Part shown: positions 34,827 to 43,574 of the stretch, in pieces
Position numbering within the stretch: position 1 is the first letter of the stretch
How the letters are laid out: every line of letters begins with the position of its first letter
From: an uncultured Paracoccaceae bacterium
Lineage (GTDB): Bacteria; Pseudomonadota; Alphaproteobacteria; Rhodobacterales; Rhodobacteraceae
Direction of reading: 5' to 3'
Length of the DNA: 64,000 nt
NCBI GenBank assembly: GCA_947496535.1
Contig: CANMDE010000003.1
Span: 372,001 to 436,000, forward strand
Program-made: the position numbers and the translations under genes
The notes under the pieces: model-generated
Database searches by the model: none
Told to the model about the DNA's origin: nothing
What the model saw: only the letters and a program-made list of their open reading frames with translations

Positions 34827-35599
34827 TGATGCGTTCAGTACCTAAGTTCTTTGTGGCATTGGCGTTTGGCTTAGTCATCCTTGTCTATTTTTGGTTTGGG
34901 TCGACCAAGCCAGAAAAATCAATCATTCGTTTCCATGCTGCTGGCAATGAAATGTTCGGACGAGACTTATCGGTTCGGCAGGACATGGACAGCTTCGCGG
35001 TCTCCGCTTTTGTGGCCATCAGAAAGAACCGCGCTGGCTGGACACGCCTCACGCCCGACATTGCGCGGGCGATTTGCGGGGGCTTGCTTACTCTGGCTAC
35101 AGCACCGTCACAAAAGCTGGTTGAACGGGACGCAGTGTATCGTGTGGAATTCACTATAAACGACACAGGATTTCTAAGTGATCGTGACATAGAAAAAGAC
35201 AACACGATACCCGTCAGGGTCAGAGATGGGCAATGTATCGTTTCAACGGAGGCTGACGTTCAGAGACTTGCGATGCCTGCGCCTTTGCAACAATGGACAA
35301 TAACAGAAGGTGATATTGACGTGAAAACCAACATGCCGAGCATCGTCTTTGATATCGAAAACGGTAACAACTACCAGGCAGCGTTGGACACGTTCGCACC
35401 AAATGTCGCCTGCAACGTCGTGCTGAAAGAAATTCGAAACGGTATGCTGCGTTTTCCGGAACTGGATGATTTTGATCATCTGACGGTGAGCGTACGCAAT
35501 AAGCGTGGAAGCAACCTATTCTATATCTCGACGGGCCGATCTTGGACATTTGATGTCGTCGGTGATGTATGTGTTTCTGGTAAGGAGGTCGATGGATGA
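34826..35599 (+). CDS. Membrane-anchored protein of unknown function between pccB and pccA
   Basis: A 257-residue protein with one N-terminal membrane segment (FFVALAFGLVILVYFWFG) and a soluble remainder with two Cys (in RAICGGLL and VACNVVLKE). The start shares one base with the pccB stop; a second ATG follows at 34829. The gene is visibly more AT-rich than pccB and pccA, suggesting later insertion in the operon. I do not recognise a domain. Confidence 0.6.
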   Translation: MMRSVPKFFVALAFGLVILVYFWFGSTKPEKSIIRFHAAGNEMFGRDLSVRQDMDSFAVSAFVAIRKNRAGWTRLTPDIARAICGGLLTLATAPSQKLVERDAVYRVEFTINDTGFLSDRDIEKDNTIPVRVRDGQCIVSTEADVQRLAMPAPLQQWTITEGDIDVKTNMPSIVFDIENGNNYQAALDTFAPNVACNVVLKEIRNGMLRFPELDDFDHLTVSVRNKRGSNLFYISTGRSWTFDVVGDVCVSGKEVDG

Positions 35600-35903
35600 C
35601 GATTTTTCCTAGTTCAACAGATCACAATTTGCGAGCGAATGGTGCAATAGGTAACAACGCGTGTGCGGCATTGCTGCCTGATGTTGTGGTGGTTTGGGAA
35701 AAACCCGCAAGATATTCGATCGCGGCGCGGAGGCTGTACAATTATTGCGTTGCGTCGGCGTCACATCGCTTAATGATCAACACGCAGGCCTATCAAAACA
35801 AAGGATTTTTTGTCATTCTGTCGGAGTGCGGCGCTAAGATCGCATCAATAACAAAAAGCGTGGCATCTTACGTGTTGCGCGATAATCGAGGCAGATCAAG
35901 ACA

Positions 35904-36044
35904 ATGGCAAAAGGAATTACCGTTTTTTCAATTGCTGCCACAATGGCAATTGTCGCAGCTTTCGGCAGTAACGATCGGGGCAACACGATCACAACATCCG
36001 ATGCAGCGGTTTTACAATCGTCCCAATGGGGCCAATTTAACTGA
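35904..36044 (+). CDS. Small exported peptide, 46 residues
   Basis: An ATG at 35904 opens 46 codons encoding a signal-like N-terminus (KGITVFSIAATMAIVAAFG) and a short polar tail ending SSQWGQFN before TGA at 36042-36044. A hairpin follows after 7 bp, as expected for a small independent gene. The ribosome site is weak (GAGG about a dozen bases upstream). A 167-codon frame at 35596-36099 overlaps it in another phase and looks less protein-like. The call is tentative. Confidence 0.45.
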   Translation: MAKGITVFSIAATMAIVAAFGSNDRGNTITTSDAAVLQSSQWGQFN

Positions 36045-36051
36045 TTATTCC

Positions 36052-36073
36052 GGACGGGCTTTCGGGCCCGTCC
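36052..36073 (+). terminator. GC-rich hairpin after the small peptide gene
   Basis: GGACGGGC pairs with GCCCGTCC around TTTCGG. No T-run follows, so termination may be weak or the element may stabilise RNA. Confidence 0.5.
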
Positions 36074-36100
36074 GCCCTTCGCGATACGGGGGGCGTTAGG

Positions 36101-36448
36101 ATGGAAAAGTATCGGGGCTTCCCAGGCCGCCTGCCGGGAACAGATTATCAATTCACCATAAGGCGCGCCAACAAGGAGGGGGCCACCCCGCTGACCGAGC
36201 GTGTGCGCTATGCCGACCGTCGTCCGGCGGACAAGCGGGCTGACGAAGGCTTTATGCGGGCGTTATGGGAATATTTCGGGGACCAACCCTTTGCCCGCGG
36301 CAATCTGGATGCCGGTCGGTTGGGCTGGCTTCTTGGGCGCGAAGTGATTCCTGCAGAGGACCCGTTTGACCCTGCAAGCTATGACGCGCTGCTTAGAATC
36401 GATGTGGATGTTGCCCGCGTCAGCTTTCCCGACATTTCAGGATTGTAG
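36101..36448 (+). CDS. Conserved-type hypothetical protein, 115 residues
   Basis: A soluble protein, rich in Arg and Asp, that starts MEKYRGFPGRLPGTDYQFTI. There is no signal peptide or membrane segment. Codon use is GC-rich at third positions and looks like the host's own genes, unlike the preceding frames. It lies between pccB and pccA on the same strand. The function is unknown. Confidence 0.65.
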   Translation: MEKYRGFPGRLPGTDYQFTIRRANKEGATPLTERVRYADRRPADKRADEGFMRALWEYFGDQPFARGNLDAGRLGWLLGREVIPAEDPFDPASYDALLRIDVDVARVSFPDISGL

Positions 36449-36784
36449 GATGCGGACTGGTTTTACAGTGTGTGACACACAAATCAGGCGGTGGTTTGCC
36501 CATCTGCTTTCCGGGCGGTTTTTCCGCTTGTTGCACGATCAGCCTGCGCGCGACGCCGCCAAGATGTTACCGCGTGGCAACGCTAGCAGGGTGGTAATGC
36601 GCCAAAATGGTCAATTGTCCGCCGACCAGTCGATTGCTTTCAAAGACCAACAGATCAGTTTCGTACAGCCCTCCATCGGCGAAAAACCCCCTGTTATTGA
36701 ATATCAATCTGCCATAGCTATTGAGTTTACCTCGGTTAGCGTCGATTCTGGCGCGACTTCGAAATCAACAGTAGGCGGAAGATC
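36449..36784. other. Intergenic region of 336 bp
   Basis: No convincing gene. A frame of 240 codons (36366-37088) crosses it but also covers the lipoprotein gene and a terminator in the wrong phase, and is rejected. It probably holds the promoter of the lipoprotein gene. Confidence 0.5.
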
Positions 36785-36991
36785 ATGCATAAGAAATCTA
36801 TCATCATCGCGACAGTGGCTGCGTTCAGTTTGGCAGGCTGCTTGGAAGGCGACACAGAACGTGGCGTGGCCGGTGCAGGTGCCGGGCTTGTCGCAGCTGA
36901 AGTGCTTGACACAGATCCAGTTGGCACAGCCGTTGCAGGCGCTGCCATCGGCGTTCTTTGTGACGACGCAGGTATCAACGCCTGCCGCTAA
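36785..36991 (+). CDS. Small lipoprotein with a glycine/alanine-rich segment
   Basis: A 68-residue protein with a lipoprotein signal (IIIATVAAFSLAGC, lipobox Cys at residue 19). The mature part has GVAGAGAGLVAAEV and GTAVAGAAIGVL, a glycine-zipper-like pattern, and two Cys near the end that could form a disulfide. GGAAG precedes the start. A strong terminator follows, so it is a self-contained unit placed just before pccA. I recall similar small lipoproteins near pcc genes in Rhodobacteraceae, with no known function. Confidence 0.75.
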   Translation: MHKKSIIIATVAAFSLAGCLEGDTERGVAGAGAGLVAAEVLDTDPVGTAVAGAAIGVLCDDAGINACR

Positions 36992-37032
36992 GGTAGACAC
37001 ACGCACCACTCACGAACATCTAAACTACGATT

Positions 37033-37066
37033 GCCGCCGTAGGGGTTTCCCCCCTGCGGCGGTTTT
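37033..37066 (+). terminator. Strong terminator directly before pccA
   Basis: GCCGCCGTAGGGG pairs with CCCCTGCGGCGG around TTTCC, followed by TTTT. Only about 20 bp separate it from the pccA start codon at 37088. Confidence 0.85.
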
Positions 37067-37087
37067 GCGTTTTGGGGACGGAAACTA

Positions 37088-39085
37088 ATGTTCAAGAAAA
37101 TACTCATCGCCAACCGTGGCGAAATCGCCTGTCGTGTTATCAAGACTGCCCGCAAGATGGGTATTCAGACGGTCGCGATTTATTCCGATGCCGACCGCAA
37201 TGCGCTGCATGTGAAGATGGCTGATGAGGCGGTCCATATCGGCCCACCCCCCGCGAACCAATCCTACATCGTCATCGACAAGGTGATGGACGCGATCAAG
37301 CAGACAGGGGCCGAGGCCGTACATCCGGGTTATGGTTTTCTATCTGAAAACCCCAAATTCGCGGACGCGCTTGAGGCTGCCGGTGTTGCGTTCATTGGGC
37401 CCCCCAAGGGTGCGATTGAGGCGATGGGGGACAAGATCACCTCCAAAAAGATCGCACAAGATGCCAACGTGTCCACGGTTCCCGGCTATATGGGCCTGAT
37501 CGAAGACGCCGAAGAGGCGGTAAAGATTTCGAACGAGGTTGGCTATCCTGTGATGATCAAAGCCTCTGCGGGGGGCGGCGGCAAGGGTATGCGCATCGCG
37601 TGGAATGACGACGAGGCCCGCGAAGGGTTTCAGTCTTCCAAGAACGAGGCGGCGAATTCTTTCGGCGACGACAGGATTTTCATCGAGAAATTCGTTACAC
37701 AGCCACGCCACATTGAAATTCAGGTGCTATGCGACGGTCACGGCAACGCCGTCTATCTGCACGAACGCGAATGTTCGATCCAGCGCCGGAACCAGAAGGT
37801 GATCGAAGAGGCACCATCGCCATTCCTTGATGAGGCCACCCGCAAGGCGATGGGTGAGCAGTCTGTAGCATTGGCACAGGCTGTGGGCTACACCAGCGCC
37901 GGAACCGTTGAATTCATCGTCGATGGCGACCGCAACTTCTATTTCCTCGAAATGAACACCCGTTTGCAGGTCGAACATCCTGTGACAGAGCTGATCACCG
38001 GCATTGATCTGGTCGAACAGATGATCCGGGTCGCGGCGGGTGAAAAGCTGCCGTTCCAGCAATCGGATTTGAAAATCAACGGCTGGGCCATGGAAAGCCG
38101 CCTATACGCCGAAGACCCCTATCGTGGCTTCCTGCCGTCCATCGGCCGTCTGACCCGCTACCGCCCCCCTGTGGAAGAGGCGGAGGCCACACGGGCTGTC
38201 CGCAATGATACCGGCGTATTCGAGGGCGGCGAGATCAGCATGTATTATGACCCGATGATTGCAAAGCTGTGTACGTGGGGCCCGGACCGGGCGGCGGCGA
38301 TTGAGGAAATGCGGCTGGCGCTGGACGGCTTCGAGGTTGACGGGATCGGGCATAACCTGCCGTTTCTGGCGGCGGTCTATGACCACCCCAAATTCACCAG
38401 TGGGGATATGACCACTGCGTTTATTGAAGAAGAATATCCCGACGGTTTTGATGGTGTGACACTGCCTGATGATACCTGCATCCGTATCGCAGCGGCGGCT
38501 GCAGCGATGCACAGGGTCGGTGAAATCCGCCGTGCCCGTATTTCAGGCCGGATGGACAATCACGAACGCCATGTCGGGGCGGATTGGGTCGTCAGCCTGC
38601 AGGGTGCGTCCCATGAGGCCCATATTGCCGCTGACAAGGACGGCGCGGACGTGACTATCGGTGGTCAGACATTGCGGGTGGAAAGCGACTGGACACCCGG
38701 TGATCCACTGGCCCGACTGATGGTTGATGGGGCACCGCTGGTCCTGAAGGTTGGCAAGGTATCTGGCGGATTCCGCGTGCGCTATCGTGGGGCCGACCTG
38801 AAGGTCCATGTGCGCAGCCCGCGTCAGGCGGAACTGGCCGCCTTGATGCCCGAAAAACTGCCGCCAGATACGTCGAAATTCCTGCTCTGCCCCATGCCCG
38901 GCCTGATCGTGAAGGTGGATGTGGCTGTGGGCGACGAAGTGCAGGAGGGACAAGCGCTTTGCACGGTCGAGGCCATGAAGATGGAGAACATCCTACGGGC
39001 CGAACGCAAAGGCGTGGTCAAGAAGGTGAATGCCGGGCCGGGCGATAGTCTGGCTGTGGATGACGTGATCATGGAGTTTGAATAG
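37088..39085 (+). CDS. pccA: Propionyl-CoA carboxylase alpha subunit (biotin carboxylase and carrier)
   Basis: A 665-residue biotin-dependent subunit. The biotin carboxylase part (about residues 1-445) begins FKKILIANRGEIACRVI and includes the ATP-grasp glycine loop ASAGGGGKGM and EMNTRLQVEHPVTE. A linker domain follows, and the C-terminal biotinyl domain has EAMKMEN with the biotin-bearing lysine at K631. It uses ATP and bicarbonate to load biotin, then passes CO2 to PccB. A terminator ends about 20 bp upstream, leaving little room for a separate promoter. The lipoprotein gene after it begins within a few bases of the stop. Confidence 0.96.
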   Translation: MFKKILIANRGEIACRVIKTARKMGIQTVAIYSDADRNALHVKMADEAVHIGPPPANQSYIVIDKVMDAIKQTGAEAVHPGYGFLSENPKFADALEAAGVAFIGPPKGAIEAMGDKITSKKIAQDANVSTVPGYMGLIEDAEEAVKISNEVGYPVMIKASAGGGGKGMRIAWNDDEAREGFQSSKNEAANSFGDDRIFIEKFVTQPRHIEIQVLCDGHGNAVYLHERECSIQRRNQKVIEEAPSPFLDEATRKAMGEQSVALAQAVGYTSAGTVEFIVDGDRNFYFLEMNTRLQVEHPVTELITGIDLVEQMIRVAAGEKLPFQQSDLKINGWAMESRLYAEDPYRGFLPSIGRLTRYRPPVEEAEATRAVRNDTGVFEGGEISMYYDPMIAKLCTWGPDRAAAIEEMRLALDGFEVDGIGHNLPFLAAVYDHPKFTSGDMTTAFIEEEYPDGFDGVTLPDDTCIRIAAAAAAMHRVGEIRRARISGRMDNHERHVGADWVVSLQGASHEAHIAADKDGADVTIGGQTLRVESDWTPGDPLARLMVDGAPLVLKVGKVSGGFRVRYRGADLKVHVRSPRQAELAALMPEKLPPDTSKFLLCPMPGLIVKVDVAVGDEVQEGQALCTVEAMKMENILRAERKGVVKKVNAGPGDSLAVDDVIMEFE

Positions 39086-39089
39086 CTTC

Positions 39090-39608
39090 ATGCCGGAACC
39101 AATCCAAAACATTGGTCGTTCCAATCTGGGACTAGCCGCTATTTTGGCGTTGTCCGGTTGCGCTATGGATGACGAGGCTCAATTTCGGGAAATCGTTGCG
39201 TCTTGGCTTGATGTCGGCGAGCAGCAGTTTTTCGAAAGCAAATTCTCCTGCACGGCGGCGATTTATACTGCAACGACGGACGAGATTGATCCGTCCGTCA
39301 CACTTGCGTCCTCAATCGAAGAAGGCGTTGAGGTGATGGAAGCTGATGAAGTCATCGCATTTGACGATACTTCGCGAAGCCCAAATGATGTTATTGATGC
39401 GGTTGATGCTGAACATATCGGCATGGCACCCGCCATGATCGCCGCTGGCATATCTGGTAAGCAATGCATGCCTGAAAATTTCAGAAAGGCGTTTTTGAGT
39501 GCGTCAGCAGATGCCGGTTCTATCCTCGTTGTAGATCAGGACAATACCCTGATGGCTATTTTAGACCGAGCGAACCTGCGTGTTTATGCAGTGAGGGGAG
39601 ATGTATGA
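39090..39608 (+). CDS. Lipoprotein of unknown function following pccA
   Basis: A 172-residue protein with a lipobox (LAAILALSGC, lipid-bearing Cys near residue 24) and an acidic soluble remainder with further Cys residues (in KFSCTAAIY and GKQCMPEN). The ATG at 39090, four bases after the pccA stop, is chosen; a TTG at 39078 is also in frame. I do not recognise the family. It is less GC-rich than pccA. It converges with the DUF4174 gene, the stops being 13 bp apart. Confidence 0.6.
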   Translation: MPEPIQNIGRSNLGLAAILALSGCAMDDEAQFREIVASWLDVGEQQFFESKFSCTAAIYTATTDEIDPSVTLASSIEEGVEVMEADEVIAFDDTSRSPNDVIDAVDAEHIGMAPAMIAAGISGKQCMPENFRKAFLSASADAGSILVVDQDNTLMAILDRANLRVYAVRGDV

Positions 39609-39621
39609 AACCGCTCGATGC

Positions 39622-40086
39622 TCAACCCTCGCGCCGGTCCTCAATCTCTTGCTGTCGCATGGGCATCTTGTCGATTGAGCGTGATAACTCGCGCACATCC
39701 CACGGGGACGGTTTGCGCAGTTTGACCTGTCCGTCCTTGCCGACCAGTGCCAACATAAAGCCGCGCGGCCGCAACTCTGTGCGCCATTCCGTATCGGCGT
39801 CAGGGTCGGTGTCTGTGATGACGATAACATCCCGCTCTGCCAATTCGCCGATCCGGTCGGTCAAAAGCTCCATTTGCTGGATGAAGCTGGGGTCGTTGGG
39901 GCTTTCGGCGAATACGACAACCGGGCGCGCCAGCCATTGCAGGTCTGCCAGTGCGATGTCAGCCGCATCCACAATTTGGGTATGGTCGGCCTGCCAGGCT
40001 TCGAGGGCATTTGCGTCCTGTGCGGCGGCGGTGGAGGCAGCGATCAATGCGATGACGGCCCCACAGATGTTTTTCAGTCTTTTCAT
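39622..40086 (-). CDS. Exported DUF4174-family protein
   Basis: A 154-residue secreted protein. The ATG at 40086 opens a signal peptide (KRLKNICGAVIALIAASTAAA). The mature part has the DUF4174 pattern, a thioredoxin-like fold without the redox Cys pair (RPVVVFAESPNDPSF, then DVIVITDTDPDAD and RGFMLALVGKDGQVKLRKPS). The upstream extension to 40149 would lack a signal and is discarded. It is divergent from the mutase gene, 102 bp apart, so the two share a control region. Confidence 0.8.
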   Translation of the reverse strand: MKRLKNICGAVIALIAASTAAAQDANALEAWQADHTQIVDAADIALADLQWLARPVVVFAESPNDPSFIQQMELLTDRIGELAERDVIVITDTDPDADTEWRTELRPRGFMLALVGKDGQVKLRKPSPWDVRELSRSIDKMPMRQQEIEDRREG

Positions 40087-40141
40087 AAAATTAGATATAG
40101 AGGCGGGTTTGGCAAAAGCTAAGGCCCAACCGCCGCATGTG

Positions 40142-40161
40142 GCAAACAATTTTCCGTTTGC
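40142..40161. promoter_or_regulatory. Inverted repeat upstream of the mutase gene
   Basis: GCAAAC and GTTTGC are arranged as an inverted repeat with an 8-bp spacer. A related element, GGTTTGGCAAAAGC, lies at 40106-40119. Both resemble the TTTGCAAA units of PccR sites. The location 28 bp before the start codon would suit a repressor. Confidence 0.4.
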
Positions 40162-40188
40162 ATCTGCTTATCCGTTTCGGAGGGTCCG

Positions 40189-42315
40189 ATGACCGACAAG
40201 AAAACCTGGGAAGAGACCGCAAAGAAAGAGTTGCGTGGCAAGTCTTTGGACGCGCTGACATGGGACACGCTTGAAGGCATACCGGTCCAACCGCTTTATA
40301 CTGCGGATGATGTGAAGGGCCTGCCGCATATGGGCGGTGTCCCCGGTACGGCACCCTTTACTCGCGGGGTGAAGGCCACGATGTATGCAGGCCGCCCCTG
40401 GACGATCCGCCAATATGCAGGGTTTTCGACGGCTGAAGAATCCAATGCGTTTTATCGCAAGGCACTGGATGCGGGCCAGCAGGGGGTCTCCGTCGCCTTC
40501 GATCTGGCCACGCATCGGGGCTACGACAGTGATCATCCGCGTGTCGAAGGCGATGTCGGCAAGGCCGGTGTCGCCATCGACAGTGTTGAGGACATGAAAA
40601 TCCTGTTCGACGGCATCCCGCTCGACAAGGTTTCGGTGTCCATGACGATGAACGGCGCCGTGATCCCGATCCTCGCCAATTTCATCGTGGCTGGGGAAGA
40701 GCAGGGGCATGACCGGTCGGTGCTGTCGGGGACAATTCAGAACGACATTCTGAAGGAATTCATGGTCCGTAATACCTATGTCTATCCACCCGAACCGTCG
40801 ATGCGGATCATCGCGGACATCATCGAATACACCACCAACGAGATGCCGAAATTCAACTCCATCTCGATCAGCGGCTATCACATGCAAGAGGCCGGGGCGA
40901 ACCTGGTGCAGGAACTGGCCTATACGCTGGCCGATGGCCGTGAATATGTCCGTGCAGCGATTGCGCGGGGCATGGATGTGGACCGGTTTGCCGGGCGGTT
41001 GTCGTTCTTCTTTGCCATCGGCATGAATTTCTTCATGGAAGCCGCAAAGCTGCGCGCGGCCCGTCTGCTTTGGTCACGGATCATGGCAGAATTTGAACCC
41101 AAAGACCCCAAGTCATCGATGCTGCGCACCCATTGCCAAACGTCGGGGGTCAGCTTGCAAGAGCAGGACCCCTACAACAACGTGGTCCGTACCGCCTATG
41201 AAGCGATGAGCGCCGTGTTGGGCGGCACCCAGTCCCTGCACACCAACGCATTGGACGAGGCGATTGCCCTTCCCACCGAATTCAGCGCCCGCATTGCCCG
41301 CAACACCCAGTTGATATTGCAGGAAGAAACCGGCGTGACCAATGTGGTCGATCCGTTGGCCGGATCTTACTATGTCGAAAGTCTGACCCATGAATTGGCC
41401 GAAAAGGCCTGGGCCTTGATCGAAGAAGTCGAGGAGATGGGCGGCATGACCAAAGCCGTGGCATCCGGCATGCCCAAGCTGCGGATTGAGGAAACCGCAG
41501 CCCGTCGTCAGGCCGATATCGATCGCGGGACCGAAGTGATCGTTGGTGTCAACAAGTACCGCAAGGATCAGGAAGACCCGATTGATATCCTCGATATCGA
41601 CAACGCCGCCGTTCGTGACGCACAGATCAAACGGCTTGAGACAACCAGGGCAGGGCGCGATGACGCGGTTTGCGAGGCGGCATTGACCGAATTGACACGC
41701 CGGGCGACGGAAGGCGGCAACCTGCTCGCCGCCGCTGTTGAGGCGTCACGCGCGCGCGCCACTGTGGGAGAGATCAGCATGGCAATGGAAAAGGCATTTG
41801 GACGGCACCGGGCAGAGGTCAAGACCCTCGCCGGAGTTTACGGCGCAGCATATGAAGGCGACGAAGGCTTCGCTGCCATCCAGTCAAGCGTTGAAGCCTT
41901 CGCCGAGGAAGAAGGCCGCCGCCCCCGGATGCTCGTCGTCAAGATGGGGCAGGACGGCCACGACCGGGGCGCAAAGGTGATTGCCACGGCCTTTGCCGAC
42001 ATTGGCTTTGACGTCGATGTTGGTCCGCTGTTTCAGACGCCCGCAGAGGCAGCACAGGATGCCATAGACAACGATGTCCACGTGATCGGCATCAGCAGCC
42101 AGGCTGCAGGGCACAAGACGCTTGCGCCCAAGCTGGTTCAGGCGCTCAAGGATGCCGGGGCCGAGGATATTCTCGTCATCTGCGGAGGTGTGATCCCGCA
42201 GCAGGACTATCAGTTCCTCTATGACAGCGGGGTCAAGGCGATCTTTGGGCCGGGGACGAATATCCCGGCGGCCGCGCAGGATATTCTGGGCCTGATCCGT
42301 GAGGCGCGGGCTTAG
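40189..42315 (+). CDS. scpA: Methylmalonyl-CoA mutase
   Basis: A 708-residue adenosylcobalamin-dependent mutase that turns methylmalonyl-CoA into succinyl-CoA, the last step of propionate assimilation. The TIM-barrel part (about residues 40-550) has [19 protein letters not shown] and the CoA-binding region. The C-terminal cobalamin-binding domain has DGHDRG, with the cobalt-coordinating His at 591. It is a single-chain form, so no small subunit is needed. GGAGG lies about six bases ahead of the ATG. A methylmalonyl-CoA epimerase is not in the window. Confidence 0.96.
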   Translation: MTDKKTWEETAKKELRGKSLDALTWDTLEGIPVQPLYTADDVKGLPHMGGVPGTAPFTRGVKATMYAGRPWTIRQYAGFSTAEESNAFYRKALDAGQQGVSVAFDLATHRGYDSDHPRVEGDVGKAGVAIDSVEDMKILFDGIPLDKVSVSMTMNGAVIPILANFIVAGEEQGHDRSVLSGTIQNDILKEFMVRNTYVYPPEPSMRIIADIIEYTTNEMPKFNSISISGYHMQEAGANLVQELAYTLADGREYVRAAIARGMDVDRFAGRLSFFFAIGMNFFMEAAKLRAARLLWSRIMAEFEPKDPKSSMLRTHCQTSGVSLQEQDPYNNVVRTAYEAMSAVLGGTQSLHTNALDEAIALPTEFSARIARNTQLILQEETGVTNVVDPLAGSYYVESLTHELAEKAWALIEEVEEMGGMTKAVASGMPKLRIEETAARRQADIDRGTEVIVGVNKYRKDQEDPIDILDIDNAAVRDAQIKRLETTRAGRDDAVCEAALTELTRRATEGGNLLAAAVEASRARATVGEISMAMEKAFGRHRAEVKTLAGVYGAAYEGDEGFAAIQSSVEAFAEEEGRRPRMLVVKMGQDGHDRGAKVIATAFADIGFDVDVGPLFQTPAEAAQDAIDNDVHVIGISSQAAGHKTLAPKLVQALKDAGAEDILVICGGVIPQQDYQFLYDSGVKAIFGPGTNIPAAAQDILGLIREARA

Positions 42316-42494
42316 CCCGTCGCTTTGTCCGACCCGGTTCGGCTTCTGACTGGCGTGAAGCGCGCAAGCCCATGCTGGTTTGTCCTAAGAACAAAGCGTT
42401 ACTTGTTGCACCATAATCCATAGCTGGCTTGCATCACGACAAGATCGGCGCTTTGCTTGCATTGTCGCGTCATTTCGCTTCGAAAGGCAGAAAA

Positions 42495-43091
42495 ATGATC
42501 AAGCTGGACCATTTAGCAGTCGCTTCCAGCGAATTGGGCCAAGGTGTCGCGTGGGTTGAGGATACATTGGGTGTGCCAATGGTGTCTGGCGGAAAACACG
42601 CCCGGTATGGCACGCATAACAGCCTTTTGGGTTTGGCCGATGGTTTGTATCTCGAAGTGATAGCGGTGGACCCCGACGCTGCCATTGATGGCCCCCGCTG
42701 GTTCAATTTGGATCACTTCGAAGGCCCACCGCGTCTGACCAACTGGATTTGCCGCATGCCCGATATCAGCGCTGCACCTGATATTGCGGGACCGCCAGTT
42801 GATCTCGAACGCAACGATCTACGCTGGCAAATTACTGTGCCAGATGATGGTAGCTTGCCGCATGGCGGCGCATTCCCCACGCTGATCGAATGGGGCGCAG
42901 GCGTCAGCCCGCCCGGAGAAAGTCTACCACAAAGCGGTTGCCGTTTGATCGAACTTATCGTCAGTCATCCGGACAGCCAGCGCATCGCGTCGCTGATCGA
43001 CCTCAATGACCCGCTTGTGCGGTGGGAGGTCGGGCCGCCGGGGTTTCAGGCGACGATTGAGACGCCTCATGGTATCAGGGTCTTGCAGTGA
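42495..43091 (+). CDS. VOC-family (glyoxalase-like) protein
   Basis: A 198-residue soluble protein with the vicinal oxygen chelate fold, starting MIKLDHLAVASSELGQGVAW. It has the glyoxalase-like pattern of one domain followed by a shorter second half. It is not a clear match to methylmalonyl-CoA epimerase, which would be expected near the mutase and is shorter. The start at 42495 follows GAAAGG and drops an upstream extension of 22 residues without family resemblance. The stop overlaps the next gene by four bases. Confidence 0.75.
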   Translation: MIKLDHLAVASSELGQGVAWVEDTLGVPMVSGGKHARYGTHNSLLGLADGLYLEVIAVDPDAAIDGPRWFNLDHFEGPPRLTNWICRMPDISAAPDIAGPPVDLERNDLRWQITVPDDGSLPHGGAFPTLIEWGAGVSPPGESLPQSGCRLIELIVSHPDSQRIASLIDLNDPLVRWEVGPPGFQATIETPHGIRVLQ

Positions 43092-43561
43092 TCCGGGCCG
43101 CACGGGCTACGGATGCCCCGGCGATCATGGAAATCTGGAACGCCGTGATCCGCGACACAACGATTACCTTCACGCCAACCGAGTTAACTTTTGCAGAAGT
43201 CGAACTTAAGCTGGCAGGCCCGCATCCATTTCTGGTATGGGAGGAAGGGTCGCAAGTTTCTGGTTTTGCCCGGTATTTTCCGTTTCGCAGCGGTGAGGGT
43301 TATCGGTTCACCGTCGAACACTCCATCATGCTGGCGCCTTCTGCCCAAGGTCGTGGCGTGGGGCGGGCGCTGATGTTGGCCTTGTTTGAGCACGCCGTTC
43401 AGGCCGATATCCACGCCATGGTCGCGGGGATCAGCGCTGAAAATGCGGACGCTATCGCGTTTCATGCGATAATGGGTTTTGAAACGGTTGCAACCATGCC
43501 AGAGGTCGGGTTCAAGTTCGGGCGCTGGATTGATCTGGTACTGATGCAAAAGCGGTTTTGA
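43088..43561 (+). CDS. GNAT acetyltransferase, phosphinothricin acetyltransferase-like
   Basis: A 157-residue GNAT enzyme. It begins IRAARATDAPAIMEIWNAVI, and the acetyl-CoA pyrophosphate loop is APSAQGRGVGRALM. The PTITFTPTE-type segment after the first helix is typical of the Pat/Bar subgroup, which acetylates amino acid analogues such as phosphinothricin or methionine sulfoximine. The start overlaps the VOC gene stop, so the two are coupled, perhaps in resistance to a small toxic compound (inference). Confidence 0.82.
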   Translation: MIRAARATDAPAIMEIWNAVIRDTTITFTPTELTFAEVELKLAGPHPFLVWEEGSQVSGFARYFPFRSGEGYRFTVEHSIMLAPSAQGRGVGRALMLALFEHAVQADIHAMVAGISAENADAIAFHAIMGFETVATMPEVGFKFGRWIDLVLMQKRF

Positions 43562-43574
43562 TAAAGGACGACCA

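Noticed and set aside
35596..36099. Open frame of 167 codons after the unknown membrane-anchored gene
   Set aside because: It overlaps the preceding stop attractively (ATGA), but the product has no domain character and includes the hairpin and the small-peptide gene in another phase. It remains a weak alternative.
36366..37088. Open frame of 240 codons before pccA
   Set aside because: It overlaps the end of one gene, a whole lipoprotein gene and a terminator, all in the wrong phase.
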